This document shows positions 34,759 to 44,011 of a stretch of DNA of 64,000 nucleotides, in pieces. This DNA comes from DOZZ01 sp963792655 (lineage in GTDB: Bacteria; Acidobacteriota; Terriglobia; Bryobacterales; Bryobacteraceae). Both the position numbers and the translations under genes were made by a program. The stretch lies in the NCBI GenBank assembly GCA_963792655.1, contig CAWBWU010000003.1, positions 1 to 64,000 on the forward strand, given 5' to 3'. The notes beneath the pieces are model-generated. The model was not told where the DNA came from. It did not search any database and was given only the letters and a program-made list of their open reading frames with translations. Numbering within the stretch: the stretch's first letter is position 1; the number at the start of each line of letters is the position of its first letter.

Positions 34759-36153
34759 GTGTCCTACGATCTCATCATCATCGGCAGTGGCCCCGGCGGC
34801 TACTCCGCCGCGGTGCGTGCCGGCCAATACGGTCTCAAGACCGCCCTCATTGAAAAAGATTCGAAGCTGGGCGGAACCTGCCTGCTGGTCGGTTGCATTC
34901 CTACCAAGAGTCTTCTGCATACCGCCGACGTTTGGAAGTACGTGCAGAACTCCGAGGCTGAAGGCATCTCGCTCGATAAGCCTGTCTTGAATTTTCCGAA
35001 GGTCATCGACCGCAAGAACAAAATCGTCGACGGCCATTCCAAAGGCGTGCAGTTCCTGATGAAGAAGAACAAGGTGGAAGTCTTCAAGGGTACGGCAGTG
35101 CTGAAGGGCGGCGGCAAAATCGAAGTGACCGGCGAAAAAGGCACGCAGACGTTCGAGGCCAAGAACATCATCATCGCCACGGGCTCTGAAGCGCGCATGA
35201 TCCCCGGCCTGCAACCGGATGCGGATACGATTCTGACCAATGTCGAAATTTTGAATCTGCAGAAAGTTCCCAAGACGCTGAACGTGATCGGCGCGGGCGC
35301 TGTGGGCGTAGAGTTCGCTTCGATGTTCAACCGTTTCGGCAGCAAGGTACAGGTTTTCGAGCTGTTGCCGCGCGTGGTTCCGGTGGAAGACGAAGAAGTG
35401 TCGAAGGAACTGGAGCGCGTCTTCAAGAAGGAAGGCATTCGCGTCGAGACCAACGTCAAGTGCGAGAACATCGAGAAGACCGCGAACGGCGTGAAGATGA
35501 CCGTCACGTTCAAAGACGGAAAGACCGAGATCACAGAATCAGAGAAGTTGCTGATCGCCGTAGGCCGCGCGCCGAACACCGCGAAGATCGGGCTTGAGAA
35601 CACCAAGGTCGAAGTGGACCGCGGCTTTATCAAGACCAACGAATTCATGCAGACCGCGGAACCCGGCGTTTACGCCATCGGCGATGTGGTCGCGGGCACG
35701 CCGCAGCTTGCGCATGTGGCAGCGGCGCAGGGTATGGTCGCGGTCGGTAAGATTGCGGGCAAACCGGTGATTCCGCTACGCCGCAATCGCATTCCCGGCG
35801 CAACCTACACAGAGCCTGGCATCGGCAGCGTCGGCCTGACCGAAGCGCAAGCGAAGGAAAAAGGCTACGACGTGAAGGTCGGCAAATTTCCCTTCGCGGG
35901 TAATAGCAAGGCGACCATCCTGGGCAGCCACGGCGGCTTCGTCAAGGTTGTGGCTGACGCCAAGCATGGCGAGATTCTGGGCGTGCACATCATCGGCCCC
36001 AACGGCTTTGAGCTGATTGCCGAAGCAGTTGCGGCAATGGAAGCAGAAGCGACAGTCGAGACGTTGATGAACACCATCCATGCGCATCCTACGCTCTACG
36101 AAGCCGTGGGCGAAGCGTTCAACGCAGTCTACGGCCTGGCCATCAACGCTTAA
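34759..36153 (+). CDS. lpdA: Dihydrolipoyl dehydrogenase (E3)
   Basis: 464 residues. GTG 34759 (VSYDLIIIGSGPGG) or TTG 34753. FAD domain with GSGPGGYSAAVRA; redox disulphide in GGTCLLVGCIPTKSLLH; NAD domain VIGAGAVGVEFASMF; FAD motif AEPGVYAIGDVVAGTPQLAH; C-terminal dimer interface with the catalytic His-Glu pair in NTIHAHPTLYEAVGEAF. Reoxidises dihydrolipoamide on E2. Next to lipB and an E2 gene, so it serves that 2-oxo acid dehydrogenase complex. Confidence 0.95.
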   Translation: MSYDLIIIGSGPGGYSAAVRAGQYGLKTALIEKDSKLGGTCLLVGCIPTKSLLHTADVWKYVQNSEAEGISLDKPVLNFPKVIDRKNKIVDGHSKGVQFLMKKNKVEVFKGTAVLKGGGKIEVTGEKGTQTFEAKNIIIATGSEARMIPGLQPDADTILTNVEILNLQKVPKTLNVIGAGAVGVEFASMFNRFGSKVQVFELLPRVVPVEDEEVSKELERVFKKEGIRVETNVKCENIEKTANGVKMTVTFKDGKTEITESEKLLIAVGRAPNTAKIGLENTKVEVDRGFIKTNEFMQTAEPGVYAIGDVVAGTPQLAHVAAAQGMVAVGKIAGKPVIPLRRNRIPGATYTEPGIGSVGLTEAQAKEKGYDVKVGKFPFAGNSKATILGSHGGFVKVVADAKHGEILGVHIIGPNGFELIAEAVAAMEAEATVETLMNTIHAHPTLYEAVGEAFNAVYGLAINA

Positions 36154-36159
36154 ATTTTG

Positions 36160-36849
36160 ATGAGCTCTACACTGGCGGTTTCAAGAACCTGCGACGTTCG
36201 CATGCCTGGGTGCATGCCTTACGCCGAAGCCTTCGAACTGCAACGCCGCCTGGTGAACGATCGCAAGGCCGGCGTCATCAACGATCAGTTGCTGCTGTTG
36301 GAACATCCGCACGTGATCACCATCGGGCGCAACGGACATCGAGAAAATGTTCTGCTTGCGCCGGAGGCTATGGCCGCGCGCGGCATCGAGTTTCACGAGA
36401 CGGATCGCGGCGGCGACGTCACGTATCATGGGCCCGGTCAGCTGATCGGTTACCCGATTCTTGATCTCAACACGTGGCGCCGCGATGTGCACCAGTACGT
36501 ACGCGCGATCGAAGAAGTTTTGATCCGCACGCTGGGCGATTTCAATCTCAATGGGGTTCGCATCCCGGGCTGCACGGGCGTTTGGACCATCGAAAGTCCG
36601 GCGCGCAAAGTGGCGGCTATCGGCGTTCACATCAGCCGCTGGATTACCTCGCATGGCTTCGCGTTGAACATCGATCCCGACATGTCTTACTTCACGTGCA
36701 TCGTGCCGTGCGGGCTGACAAAGCCGGTCGTGTCGATGCGCGAGCTCGGTTGCACGGCAAGCTGGCAAGCGGTTGCTGAGCGCGTGCAGCACCATTTCTT
36801 TCAAGTTTTCGATTTCGATTCAACTTCGCACGGAGATCCGCATGACTGA
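36160..36849 (+). CDS. lipB: Octanoyltransferase LipB
   Basis: 229 residues from ATG 36160, six bases after lpdA. Transfers octanoyl from ACP to lipoyl domains. Motifs: LLLEHPHVITIGRNGHRENV, the substrate loop ETDRGGDVTYHGPGQLIGYP, the catalytic lysine in SPARKVAAIGVHISRW and the acyl-accepting cysteine in TCIVPCGLTKP. Overlaps the E2 gene by eight bases, so lipoate synthesis is made together with its target protein. Confidence 0.95.
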   Translation: MSSTLAVSRTCDVRMPGCMPYAEAFELQRRLVNDRKAGVINDQLLLLEHPHVITIGRNGHRENVLLAPEAMAARGIEFHETDRGGDVTYHGPGQLIGYPILDLNTWRRDVHQYVRAIEEVLIRTLGDFNLNGVRIPGCTGVWTIESPARKVAAIGVHISRWITSHGFALNIDPDMSYFTCIVPCGLTKPVVSMRELGCTASWQAVAERVQHHFFQVFDFDSTSHGDPHD

Positions 36850-38203
36850 CGTAATAATGCCCCAGATGGGCGAAAGCATTGTCGAAGGAACGCTGACCAA
36901 GTGGCTCAAGAAAGTGGGCGACACGGTCGAACGCGATGAAGCGTTGTTCGAAATCTCGACCGACAAAGTGGACACGGAAATTCCGTCGCCCGCGGCAGGC
37001 ACGCTGAGTGAAGTGCTGGTGGAGGAAGGCAAGATCGTCGCCATTAACACTGTGGTCGCGCGCATCAGTGACGGCGCGTCCGCCGCCGCTCCAGCCGCTG
37101 CACCGGCGGAAGCACCGAAGGCAGAAGCACCGAAGCCGCCCACTCAGCAAGCGGCGGTAGAGACCAAAACGGAAGAGCCGAAGACTCCCCCGCCCGCTGC
37201 GCCGCAAGCACCGGCCGAAGCTGCCGCAGCAGCGGAGAGCGCCGGTCCCCTTTCACCGCTGGTTCGTAAGATCGCGCGCGAGAACAACATCGACATCTCA
37301 CAAGTGACGGGCACCGGAGCCGGCGGCCGCGTGACGAAGCAGGATGTCGAGAGCCACATCGCGAATCGCGGGGCAGCGCCCGCCGCTCCCGCACAACCAG
37401 CCGCCCAATCAGCCGCCCCGGCGCAGCAAGCACCGGCCGCACCCGCTGCAGCAACTGCTTCCACAACGGCTTCTGCAAGCACGGTCGCGCCGATCAGTTC
37501 ACCGGGCCAGGCCAAGACTCGCGTTGAGCCGCTCAGCGTGATGCGTCAGAAGATTGCCGAGCACATGGTGATGAGCAAGCGCACGTCCGCGCATGTCACC
37601 ACGGTGCACAAGGTCGACATGACGCGCGTTGCGAAGATGCGCGCCAAGCACAAGGCCGACTTCCAGCAGCGCTACAACATGTCGCTGACGTTTCTGCCGT
37701 TTGTCGCGCGGGCGACTGTTGAAGCGCTGCGCGAGTTCCCGATCATCAACGCTTCGATCGAAGGCAACAACATCCTGTATCACAACGACATCAATGTCGG
37801 CATTGCCGTTGCCCTCGAAAACGGCCTGATCGTACCGGTGATTCACCAGGCTGACGAGAAGAACGTGCTTGGTCTGCAGCGGTCCATTGTCGATCTTGCG
37901 GGCCGCGCGCGTTCCCGCCAGTTGAAGCCGAACGAAGTGCAGGGTGGAACATTTTCGATCACCAACTTCGGCAGCTTCGGAAGCGTTTTCGCGACTCCGG
38001 TGATCAACCAGCCGCAGGTCGCCATACTTGGCGTAGGAACAGTGGAGAAGATGCCGGTGGTCATCGACGACGCGATTGCGATTCGTTCCATCGCTTACCT
38101 GGCCCTCACTTTCGATCACCGTCTGATTGATGGCGCGCTGGCCGATCAGTTCACGGGAAAAGTGAAGTCGATTCTCGAGAACTGGTCGGAAGAAGTCCTG
38201 TAG
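36842..38203 (+). CDS. 2-oxo acid dehydrogenase E2 (dihydrolipoamide acyltransferase)
   Basis: 453 residues from ATG 36842 (inside the lipB 3' end). One lipoyl domain with the modified lysine in EISTDKVDTEIPSP (residue about 43), an Ala/Pro linker, a subunit-binding domain LVRKIARENNIDISQVTGTG, a second Ala/Pro linker, and the catalytic domain with FSITNFGSFGS and the active His in LTFDHRLIDGA. It could be the pyruvate, 2-oxoglutarate or branched-chain type; the sequence alone does not decide. No E1 gene is in view. Confidence 0.92.
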   Translation: MTDVIMPQMGESIVEGTLTKWLKKVGDTVERDEALFEISTDKVDTEIPSPAAGTLSEVLVEEGKIVAINTVVARISDGASAAAPAAAPAEAPKAEAPKPPTQQAAVETKTEEPKTPPPAAPQAPAEAAAAAESAGPLSPLVRKIARENNIDISQVTGTGAGGRVTKQDVESHIANRGAAPAAPAQPAAQSAAPAQQAPAAPAAATASTTASASTVAPISSPGQAKTRVEPLSVMRQKIAEHMVMSKRTSAHVTTVHKVDMTRVAKMRAKHKADFQQRYNMSLTFLPFVARATVEALREFPIINASIEGNNILYHNDINVGIAVALENGLIVPVIHQADEKNVLGLQRSIVDLAGRARSRQLKPNEVQGGTFSITNFGSFGSVFATPVINQPQVAILGVGTVEKMPVVIDDAIAIRSIAYLALTFDHRLIDGALADQFTGKVKSILENWSEEVL

Positions 38204-38519
38204 TTTTTAACGGATGCGCGAGCTCGGCGGATACCTCCGCCGGGCTCGAGTACTACTCCCGAATCCCCTCCGTCTCTAAGTGAAATTAATATTTCTTCGC
38301 AGTTAGAAATCTTGACAATCCCGAGTAGCCAGCGGGCTCGAAAGCGTGGTACACAGGTACTTGCTGCACGTTGCAGCAGTGGGAAAAGCCCAAGCGAGCG
38401 TTCCCGCTGTTTGCACCTCGACGAATTCTTCCTGAGAGTTTTCCAATTGAGAACCACCTGCTCTTCGCACACGAAGAGCGCACCCAACACCGAACCTACC
38501 GAAGGAGCGATGCACCCGC
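38204..38519. other. Gene-free stretch with hairpin terminator candidate
   Basis: No gene supported. A hairpin at 38220-38247 (GAGC/GCTC and CGGCGGA/TCCGCCG arms, four-base loop TACC) lies 17 bases after the E2 stop. No T run follows, so it is a weak or Rho-assisted terminator. Confidence 0.45.
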
Positions 38520-39008
38520 ATGGACGGAGATCGCAAATACTCGCAGCGAGGCTATCAGGAATCCGGATCTGAGCCGCGTCACGGGAATCACCGTGACGAG
38601 AGGCCCAGGCCAACGGGGCCACGGCCGCCCATCGATATCACGGGCCCGCGGCTTCCCCGTCTCGTTCAACCCGTTACCGCCTCCCGCTGTTTCAACTGCT
38701 CCAGTCAACTTCCCCCCGGCATCGATTTCAATGGCGCCTGCCCCAAGTGCAATGCTCAACTGCATTGCTGCAAGCAGTGTTCGCACTTTGACTCGTTGAC
38801 GCGCTTTCAATGCGTGAAGCCGATCCCGGTGCGCATCGCGCTGAAGGACCGCGCGAACGAGTGCTCGCTGTTTGCGCCACAAGTTACTGTGGCGCGTGAC
38901 GCCGCCGCGCTTCCTCCGCCCCGCCCGAACGGCGCAGGGCTCAATGCCGCACCGCCGCGTAATGCCAGCGATGCGCGTTCGGCGTTCGAAGATCTGTTCA
39001 AAAAATGA
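38520..39008 (+). CDS. Cysteine-rich zinc-ribbon-like protein
   Basis: 162 residues. The N-terminal 50 residues are low-complexity and polar (Arg, Pro, Gly). The centre carries eight cysteines: SRCFNCSSQLPPGIDFNGAC, PKCNAQLHCCKQCSHFD, then RFQCVKP and NECSLF, consistent with two zinc sites. The tail is Ala/Pro-rich and ends ARSAFEDLFKK. Followed by a four-base overlapping small gene (ATGA at 39005). The pair seems conserved in Acidobacteriota (general knowledge, unchecked). Function unknown. Confidence 0.75.
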   Translation: MDGDRKYSQRGYQESGSEPRHGNHRDERPRPTGPRPPIDITGPRLPRLVQPVTASRCFNCSSQLPPGIDFNGACPKCNAQLHCCKQCSHFDSLTRFQCVKPIPVRIALKDRANECSLFAPQVTVARDAAALPPPRPNGAGLNAAPPRNASDARSAFEDLFKK

Positions 39009-39190
39009 GCGCGCCGCTGCCCAGCTTCGATCCGGACGAGGTGGCGCTGCTGGTGAGTTCTGTCGAGAAATCCCTCGAGCGCCTGTACGAAGCCAACGAA
39101 CGCGTCGGTGGCAACGATGCCGAGATGATCGAGTACGGACGCCGCTACAGCATCATTCTGCAAAAGCTGAAAGCTGTCGCCGGCAACTAG
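39005..39190 (+). CDS. Small helical protein paired with the zinc-ribbon gene
   Basis: 61 residues, ATG overlapping the previous stop by four bases. Predicted all-helical (VALLVSSVEKSLERLYEANE), acidic, no signal. The overlap and size suggest a partner of the cysteine-rich protein. No known family. Confidence 0.7.
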   Translation: MSAPLPSFDPDEVALLVSSVEKSLERLYEANERVGGNDAEMIEYGRRYSIILQKLKAVAGN

Positions 39191-39236
39191 CGCCCGTCGC
39201 GCGGTTGTAACTTCCGCTCGCTACACTAGCGTTTAT

Positions 39237-42155
39237 ATGTTCAACTCGCAGCGGGTGATCCTCGCCCTTCTGCTACTTACCGGTAGCAGCCTTTTCGCAC
39301 AAACTGAAGTAGGTGGTGCAACACTCAACGGAACGGTCACCGACCCTTCCGGCGCAACCGTATCCGGCGCTCGCGTTCTCGTCACCAACACCGCGAACGG
39401 ATTCTCACGTGAAACTAAGACGAGCGACGCCGGCCTTTTCTCCTTCGTCCGCGTCCCGGTCGGAACGTACGACCTCATCGTTGAACAACCCGGGTTCCGC
39501 GGCTCGCGCCAGCAAGGCGTTCAGCTGGATGTCGGTTCGGTAATCACGCTTGATGTGCATTTAGAAGTGGGCGCAGCAACGGAAGCCGTGACCGTGCAGG
39601 CCGACACGCCTATCGTCGAAACCGGACGCTCGCAGACCAGCACGATCGTAAATGAAAAATCAGTGGCGGATCTGCCCGTCAATGGCCGCAACTTCCTCGA
39701 TTTCACGACGCTCACGCCCGGCGTGGTGCGCGATCCCACGCGCGGCGGCGATCTCTCGTTCGGCGGACAACGCGGTCCAGCCAACAGCTTGCTGGTCGAT
39801 GGCGGCGAGAGCAACAACATCTTCTTCGGACAAGCAACGGGGCGCACCGGTTTCCGGCCGTACGCGTTCAGTCAGGATGCAGTGCAGGAGTTCCAGGTCA
39901 ACGCGAACGATTACCCGGCCGAGATCGGGCGGGCCAGTGGCGGCGTCATCAACGTGGTCACCAAGTCGGGCACCAACTCGCTGCACGGCTCCGCGTTCGA
40001 GTTCTATCGCGACAAGGCGCTTAACGCGAACACGTTTACGAACAACCGTTCGGGACTTCGCAAGCAGCCTTATCACTTCAACCAGTTCGGCGGCAGCATC
40101 GGCGGCCCGATCATCAAAGACAAGTTGTTCTTCTTCGGGAACTACGACGGCCAGCGCAACACCGTGCCCAACGTGATCGTGTTGACGTCCGCGCCTCCGG
40201 CCAACGTTCTGCCGTTGATTCAGACGTACCTTGCGCCTTACACCACGGGCCAGGACAACAACGCGTTCTTGTTCAAGACCGACTGGAATATCGGCGCGAG
40301 CGACCGCCTCAGCGTTCGGTACAACGGCAACCGTTTCACCGGACAGAACTTCGAGAACTTCGGCACCACGAGCGCCGCCGAGCACACCGGCAACAGCCAG
40401 GTCACGACAGATAATGTCGCGGGAAACTTCACCCACGTCTTTGGTTCCCGCTCGATTCTTGATGCGCGTCTGATCTACTTGCGCGATCTGGAACCGGGAG
40501 CCGCGAACTCCACTGCGCCCGAGACCGTCATTCAGCAGGGTGGCGTCACACAGATTAACTTCGGCCGCAACAACTTCAGCCCGCGTTACACCAACGTGCA
40601 CGCCGTGAATTCGATTGAGACTTTCTCGTATGTCACGGGCCGCCACTCGTTCAAAGCCGGGTTCGACTTTGATGCACAACGCGTAGACAACTACTTCCCG
40701 GGCCTGTTCAGCGGCAGTTTCACATTTTCGAGCTACGCCAACTTTCTGGCCGGCACTCCCCTGCGTCTGCAACAGAACTTTCCCGGACCCAACACAACGG
40801 GCGCGCTCACTAAGCCCAACGTGAATGAGTACGCCGTGTTCCTGCAAGATAGCTGGCGCGCCACCGATCGCCTGACCCTGAACTACGGGATTCGCTATGA
40901 CCTTTTCAACTACGATCAACCGCCGGTCTTGAACCCCGACCCGGGTCTTGCCACTGCTAATCTGCGCACCAACCGCATTGCGCTCGACAAACTGAACTTC
41001 GGCCCGCGCTTCGGCTTCGCGTACAAACCGTTCGCGAGCGAGCGCATGGTGGTTCGCGGTGGTTACGGCATCTTCTACGCGCGCACTCCGGCGATTCTGC
41101 TGGGTACCGCGTTTTCGCAGAACGGCATTCAGGTGCAGAGCTATACGTTCACGACCAACCTTCCGGTGTATCCGAACATCCTGAGCGCGCCGCCGATCAA
41201 CGCACCGCAAAACATCGCGGTTGTCGCGCCTGGCTTCAAGACACCGCGTTCGCAACAGTACAGCTTCAACATCGAGACACAAGTCGCGCGTGATGCTTCT
41301 GTCACGGTCGGCTATCTCGGCATCGCCGGACGCAACCTCGGCCGTACGCGTGACATCAACCTGTTCCCGGAAGTCGCGGTGCAAGGCACGTTTGCCGGCG
41401 GCACGCCAGTGACGTACTATCGCAACCCCGGCCCTGCCAGCGGACCCTCGCGCCCCAACACAGCGTTCTCGCGCATCAGCTTATTCGATAGTGGCTCGAG
41501 CTCAAGTTACAACGGCGGCTTCATCCAGCTGGTGAAGCGTTACAGCGACAACTTCACGCTGCTCACGAGCTACACGTATGCCAAAACGATTGACGATAAT
41601 CCGGACCAAACTGCCGTTGTTGTCGGTACGGATGACAGCAAGATCGCGCAGAACACACTCGATCCGAATGGGGACCGCGGCCTGGCCAACTCCGACATCC
41701 GGCATCGCTTCGTGTTCTCGGGCGTGTGGGATATTCCGTTCTTCCGCACCTCGCACGGCTTCGTGAAGTACGTGCTCGGCGGGTATCAGTTCTCCACCAT
41801 CGCGCAGGTGCAGTCGGGCCGTCCGTTCACCGCGCTCGTCGGCGGCGATCCGAACAACGACGGGAACCGCGCGAGCGATCGTGTTCCGGGCGTGGGACGT
41901 AACACCATCATGGGGCCGTGGCTTGAAACGGTGGATGTCCGGCTCTCGAAAGACTTGCCGCTGGTTCGCGAGCGCGTGCGTCTGCGTTTACTTGGCGAAG
42001 CGTTCAACGTAACGAACCGCGCGAACTTCAACGGCATTCAGAATACGCAGTACAATTTCGCGAACGGTGTCTTCACGCCGCGCACGGATTTCCTGCGTAG
42101 ACTCTCGACCTTCGATCCGCGCATCATCCAGCTTTCGGCGAAGATTATCTTCTAG
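39237..42155 (+). CDS. TonB-dependent receptor-like outer membrane protein (Oar type)
   Basis: 972 residues, no frameshift. Signal peptide RVILALLLLTGSSLFAQ, carboxypeptidase-like beta domain (LNGTVTDPSGATVSGARVLV, residues about 28-110), plug domain (DLPVNGRNFLDFTTLTPGVV, SGGVINVVTKSGTNSLHGSA) and a 22-strand-type barrel ending in FDPRIIQLSAKIIF with the terminal aromatic residue. This is the Oar-like/CarboxypepD_reg group that is greatly expanded in Solibacter-like genomes. Substrate unknown; polysaccharide fragments or peptides are possible. Followed by a palindromic repeat. Confidence 0.92.
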   Translation: MFNSQRVILALLLLTGSSLFAQTEVGGATLNGTVTDPSGATVSGARVLVTNTANGFSRETKTSDAGLFSFVRVPVGTYDLIVEQPGFRGSRQQGVQLDVGSVITLDVHLEVGAATEAVTVQADTPIVETGRSQTSTIVNEKSVADLPVNGRNFLDFTTLTPGVVRDPTRGGDLSFGGQRGPANSLLVDGGESNNIFFGQATGRTGFRPYAFSQDAVQEFQVNANDYPAEIGRASGGVINVVTKSGTNSLHGSAFEFYRDKALNANTFTNNRSGLRKQPYHFNQFGGSIGGPIIKDKLFFFGNYDGQRNTVPNVIVLTSAPPANVLPLIQTYLAPYTTGQDNNAFLFKTDWNIGASDRLSVRYNGNRFTGQNFENFGTTSAAEHTGNSQVTTDNVAGNFTHVFGSRSILDARLIYLRDLEPGAANSTAPETVIQQGGVTQINFGRNNFSPRYTNVHAVNSIETFSYVTGRHSFKAGFDFDAQRVDNYFPGLFSGSFTFSSYANFLAGTPLRLQQNFPGPNTTGALTKPNVNEYAVFLQDSWRATDRLTLNYGIRYDLFNYDQPPVLNPDPGLATANLRTNRIALDKLNFGPRFGFAYKPFASERMVVRGGYGIFYARTPAILLGTAFSQNGIQVQSYTFTTNLPVYPNILSAPPINAPQNIAVVAPGFKTPRSQQYSFNIETQVARDASVTVGYLGIAGRNLGRTRDINLFPEVAVQGTFAGGTPVTYYRNPGPASGPSRPNTAFSRISLFDSGSSSSYNGGFIQLVKRYSDNFTLLTSYTYAKTIDDNPDQTAVVVGTDDSKIAQNTLDPNGDRGLANSDIRHRFVFSGVWDIPFFRTSHGFVKYVLGGYQFSTIAQVQSGRPFTALVGGDPNNDGNRASDRVPGVGRNTIMGPWLETVDVRLSKDLPLVRERVRLRLLGEAFNVTNRANFNGIQNTQYNFANGVFTPRTDFLRRLSTFDPRIIQLSAKIIF

Positions 42156-42164
42156 TTGAACAAC

Positions 42165-42229
42165 CCGCTTGCTCACGCGCGCGGCTCGTAATCACGATGC
42201 TTTTACGAGCCGCGAACGTGAGGGAGCGG
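42165..42229. repeat. Imperfect palindrome (REP-like), possible terminator
   Basis: Left arm 42165-42191 (CCGCTTGCTCACGCGCGCGG then CTCGTAA) pairs with the right arm 42203-42229 (reverse complement starts CCGCTCCCTCACGTTCGCGG) at 22 of 27 positions. It lies nine bases after the receptor stop and before the dehydratase stop, and is followed by a T-rich stretch, so it may end transcription. Single arms of the same family occur at 21261, 21354 and 34689. Confidence 0.7.
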
Positions 42230-42238
42230 TCTTTCTTG

Positions 42239-43918
42239 CTACTTCCTCAGAAAATCGAAATCGCAGCCCTGGTCCGCCTGGTTCACGTGCTCCCAATACA
42301 GGCGGCCGTATCCACGTGAGTATGGCGACGCAGGCGGAACGAAATTGCTCAGCCTGCGCGCAATTTCGGCATCCTCCAAATCCACATCAATACGGCGCGC
42401 GGCTACATCAAGACTGATGCGGTCTCCGGTCTGCACCACGGCCAGCGGACCGCCTACCGCTGATTCTGGCGTCATGTGCAGCACAACCGTGCCGAAGCTG
42501 GTGCCGCTCATCCGCGCATCGCTGATGCGCACCACATCGTCGACCCCTTGCTGCAGCAGTGCCTTCGGCATCGGGATGTGGCCCCACTCGGGCATACCGG
42601 GTCCGCCCTTGGGCCCTGCGTTCTTCAACACCAGTACCGAATCGCGCGTCACCGGCAGATGCGGATCATCAACGCCGGCCATCATCTCGTCGTAATTATT
42701 GAAGACGTGCGCAACGCCTGAATGCGTCAGTAGATGAGGCGATGCCGCGGTCTGCTTGATCAATGCACCACCGGGCGCGAGGTTGCCGCGCAAGACAGCA
42801 ATGCCGCCTTCGGCATGCAGCGGCTGTTTGATGGATGAGATTACTTTGTCGTCATGGCAAACGGCATTCGCGACATTCGCGCCCAGCGACTGTCCATTGA
42901 CCGTCAGAGCATCTGCATGGAGCAACGGCAGGATCTCTCGCAACACAGCACCCATGCCACCTGCCGCGAAAAATTCTTCCATCAGATACTCGCCTGAAGG
43001 CTTGATGTTGGCGACATAGGGCGTGCGCCGCGAGATGACATCGAACGTATCGAGATCGAGCTCGATACCGAGGCGGCCGGCAATCGCAAGCAGATGAATC
43101 ACTGCGTTGGTCGAGCCGCCAATGGCCATGCATGCAGTGATCGCGTTCTCGAGCGCCGCACGCGTCAACACACGCGAGGGCGTGAGGTTCTCGCGCACCA
43201 TCGCTACCGCGCGCGCGCCGCTCTGTTCAGCGATCAGCAAGCGGCGCGAGTCCACCGCGGGAATCGCAGCACAACCAGGAAGCGTGATGCCCATGGCTTC
43301 CGCGATGCAGGCCATGGTGCTCGCTGTTCCCATCACGGTGCAATGTCCGGGACTGCGCGCGAGGCCGGCTTCCACCTCGCACCACTCTTCGGGCGTCAGG
43401 CGTCCGGTGCGGAACATGTCGAACAACTTGCGGCCATCGGTGCCGGAGCCAAGCTTGCGCATCTTCCATTGCCCGCTCAGCATCGGTCCGCCGGTCACGA
43501 CGATAGCCGGAAGATCTGCGGAAGCGGCGCCCATGATCTGCGCCGGCGTCGTCTTATCGCAGCCACACAACAAGACCACGCCGTCGATGGGATTGCCGCG
43601 AATCGATTCTTCAACGTCCATCGCCATCAGGTTGCGAAACAACATGGCAGTGGGCTTGAGAAACATCTCACCGAGCGAGATCGTCGGGAACTCGAGCGGC
43701 ACGCCGCCTGCCGCCCAGACGCCGCGCTTCACGGCTTCGGCGACAGTGCGCAAGTGCGCGTTGCAGTTGTTCAGTTCACTCCACGAATTGCAGATGCCGA
43801 TGATCGGCTTGTCCTGAAAGATGTCGCCCGAGAAGCCTTCGGAACGCAGCCAGGCGCGCCTCGCGAAGCTGTAGTAATCGTTCTTGGACCACCACTCGGC
43901 ACTGCGCAGCTTCGACAT
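42239..43918 (-). CDS. IlvD/Edd-family dehydratase (sugar-acid type likely)
   Basis: 559 residues. The Fe-S cluster cysteines are in PIIGICNSWSELNNC, VVLLCGCDKTTPAQIMGA and SPGHCTVMGTASTM; other motifs are CMAIGGSTNAVIHLLAIAGR and SDARMSGTSFGTVVLHMTPE. The N-terminus RSAEWWSKNDYYSFARRAWL is that of dehydratases acting on sugar acids such as arabonate, xylonate or galactonate rather than the valine-pathway IlvD (inference). Divergent from a TonB-family gene with a large inverted repeat between. Confidence 0.85.
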   Translation of the reverse strand: MSKLRSAEWWSKNDYYSFARRAWLRSEGFSGDIFQDKPIIGICNSWSELNNCNAHLRTVAEAVKRGVWAAGGVPLEFPTISLGEMFLKPTAMLFRNLMAMDVEESIRGNPIDGVVLLCGCDKTTPAQIMGAASADLPAIVVTGGPMLSGQWKMRKLGSGTDGRKLFDMFRTGRLTPEEWCEVEAGLARSPGHCTVMGTASTMACIAEAMGITLPGCAAIPAVDSRRLLIAEQSGARAVAMVRENLTPSRVLTRAALENAITACMAIGGSTNAVIHLLAIAGRLGIELDLDTFDVISRRTPYVANIKPSGEYLMEEFFAAGGMGAVLREILPLLHADALTVNGQSLGANVANAVCHDDKVISSIKQPLHAEGGIAVLRGNLAPGGALIKQTAASPHLLTHSGVAHVFNNYDEMMAGVDDPHLPVTRDSVLVLKNAGPKGGPGMPEWGHIPMPKALLQQGVDDVVRISDARMSGTSFGTVVLHMTPESAVGGPLAVVQTGDRISLDVAARRIDVDLEDAEIARRLSNFVPPASPYSRGYGRLYWEHVNQADQGCDFDFLRK

Positions 43919-43953
43919 GCAAGCAGTGTATCGGGAACTGATTGGGAAGCGCT

Positions 43954-44009
43954 GGTGTCTCTTGTGCAGGGGCCGAACCGGCCGGGGCCCTGCTCACACA
44001 AAGGACACC
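43954..44009. repeat. Imperfect inverted repeat in front of the TonB-family gene
   Basis: Left arm GGTGTCTCTTGTGCAGGGGC and right arm, as reverse complement, GGTGTCCTTTGTGTGAGCAG then GGCC pair with a few gaps around a GC centre. The right arm includes the ribosome site (AAGGAC) of the gene starting at 44012. A transcribed hairpin would hide that site. Confidence 0.55.
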
Positions 44010-44011
44010 AA

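Noticed and set aside
39660..41384. 574-codon open frame on the minus strand
   Set aside because: It lies fully antisense to the outer-membrane receptor, has a composition fixed by the opposite codons, and shows no domain.
43094..44011. Long N-terminal extension of the TonB-family gene
   Set aside because: The open frame crosses the opposite dehydratase gene; the ribosome site AAGGAC supports ATG 44012.
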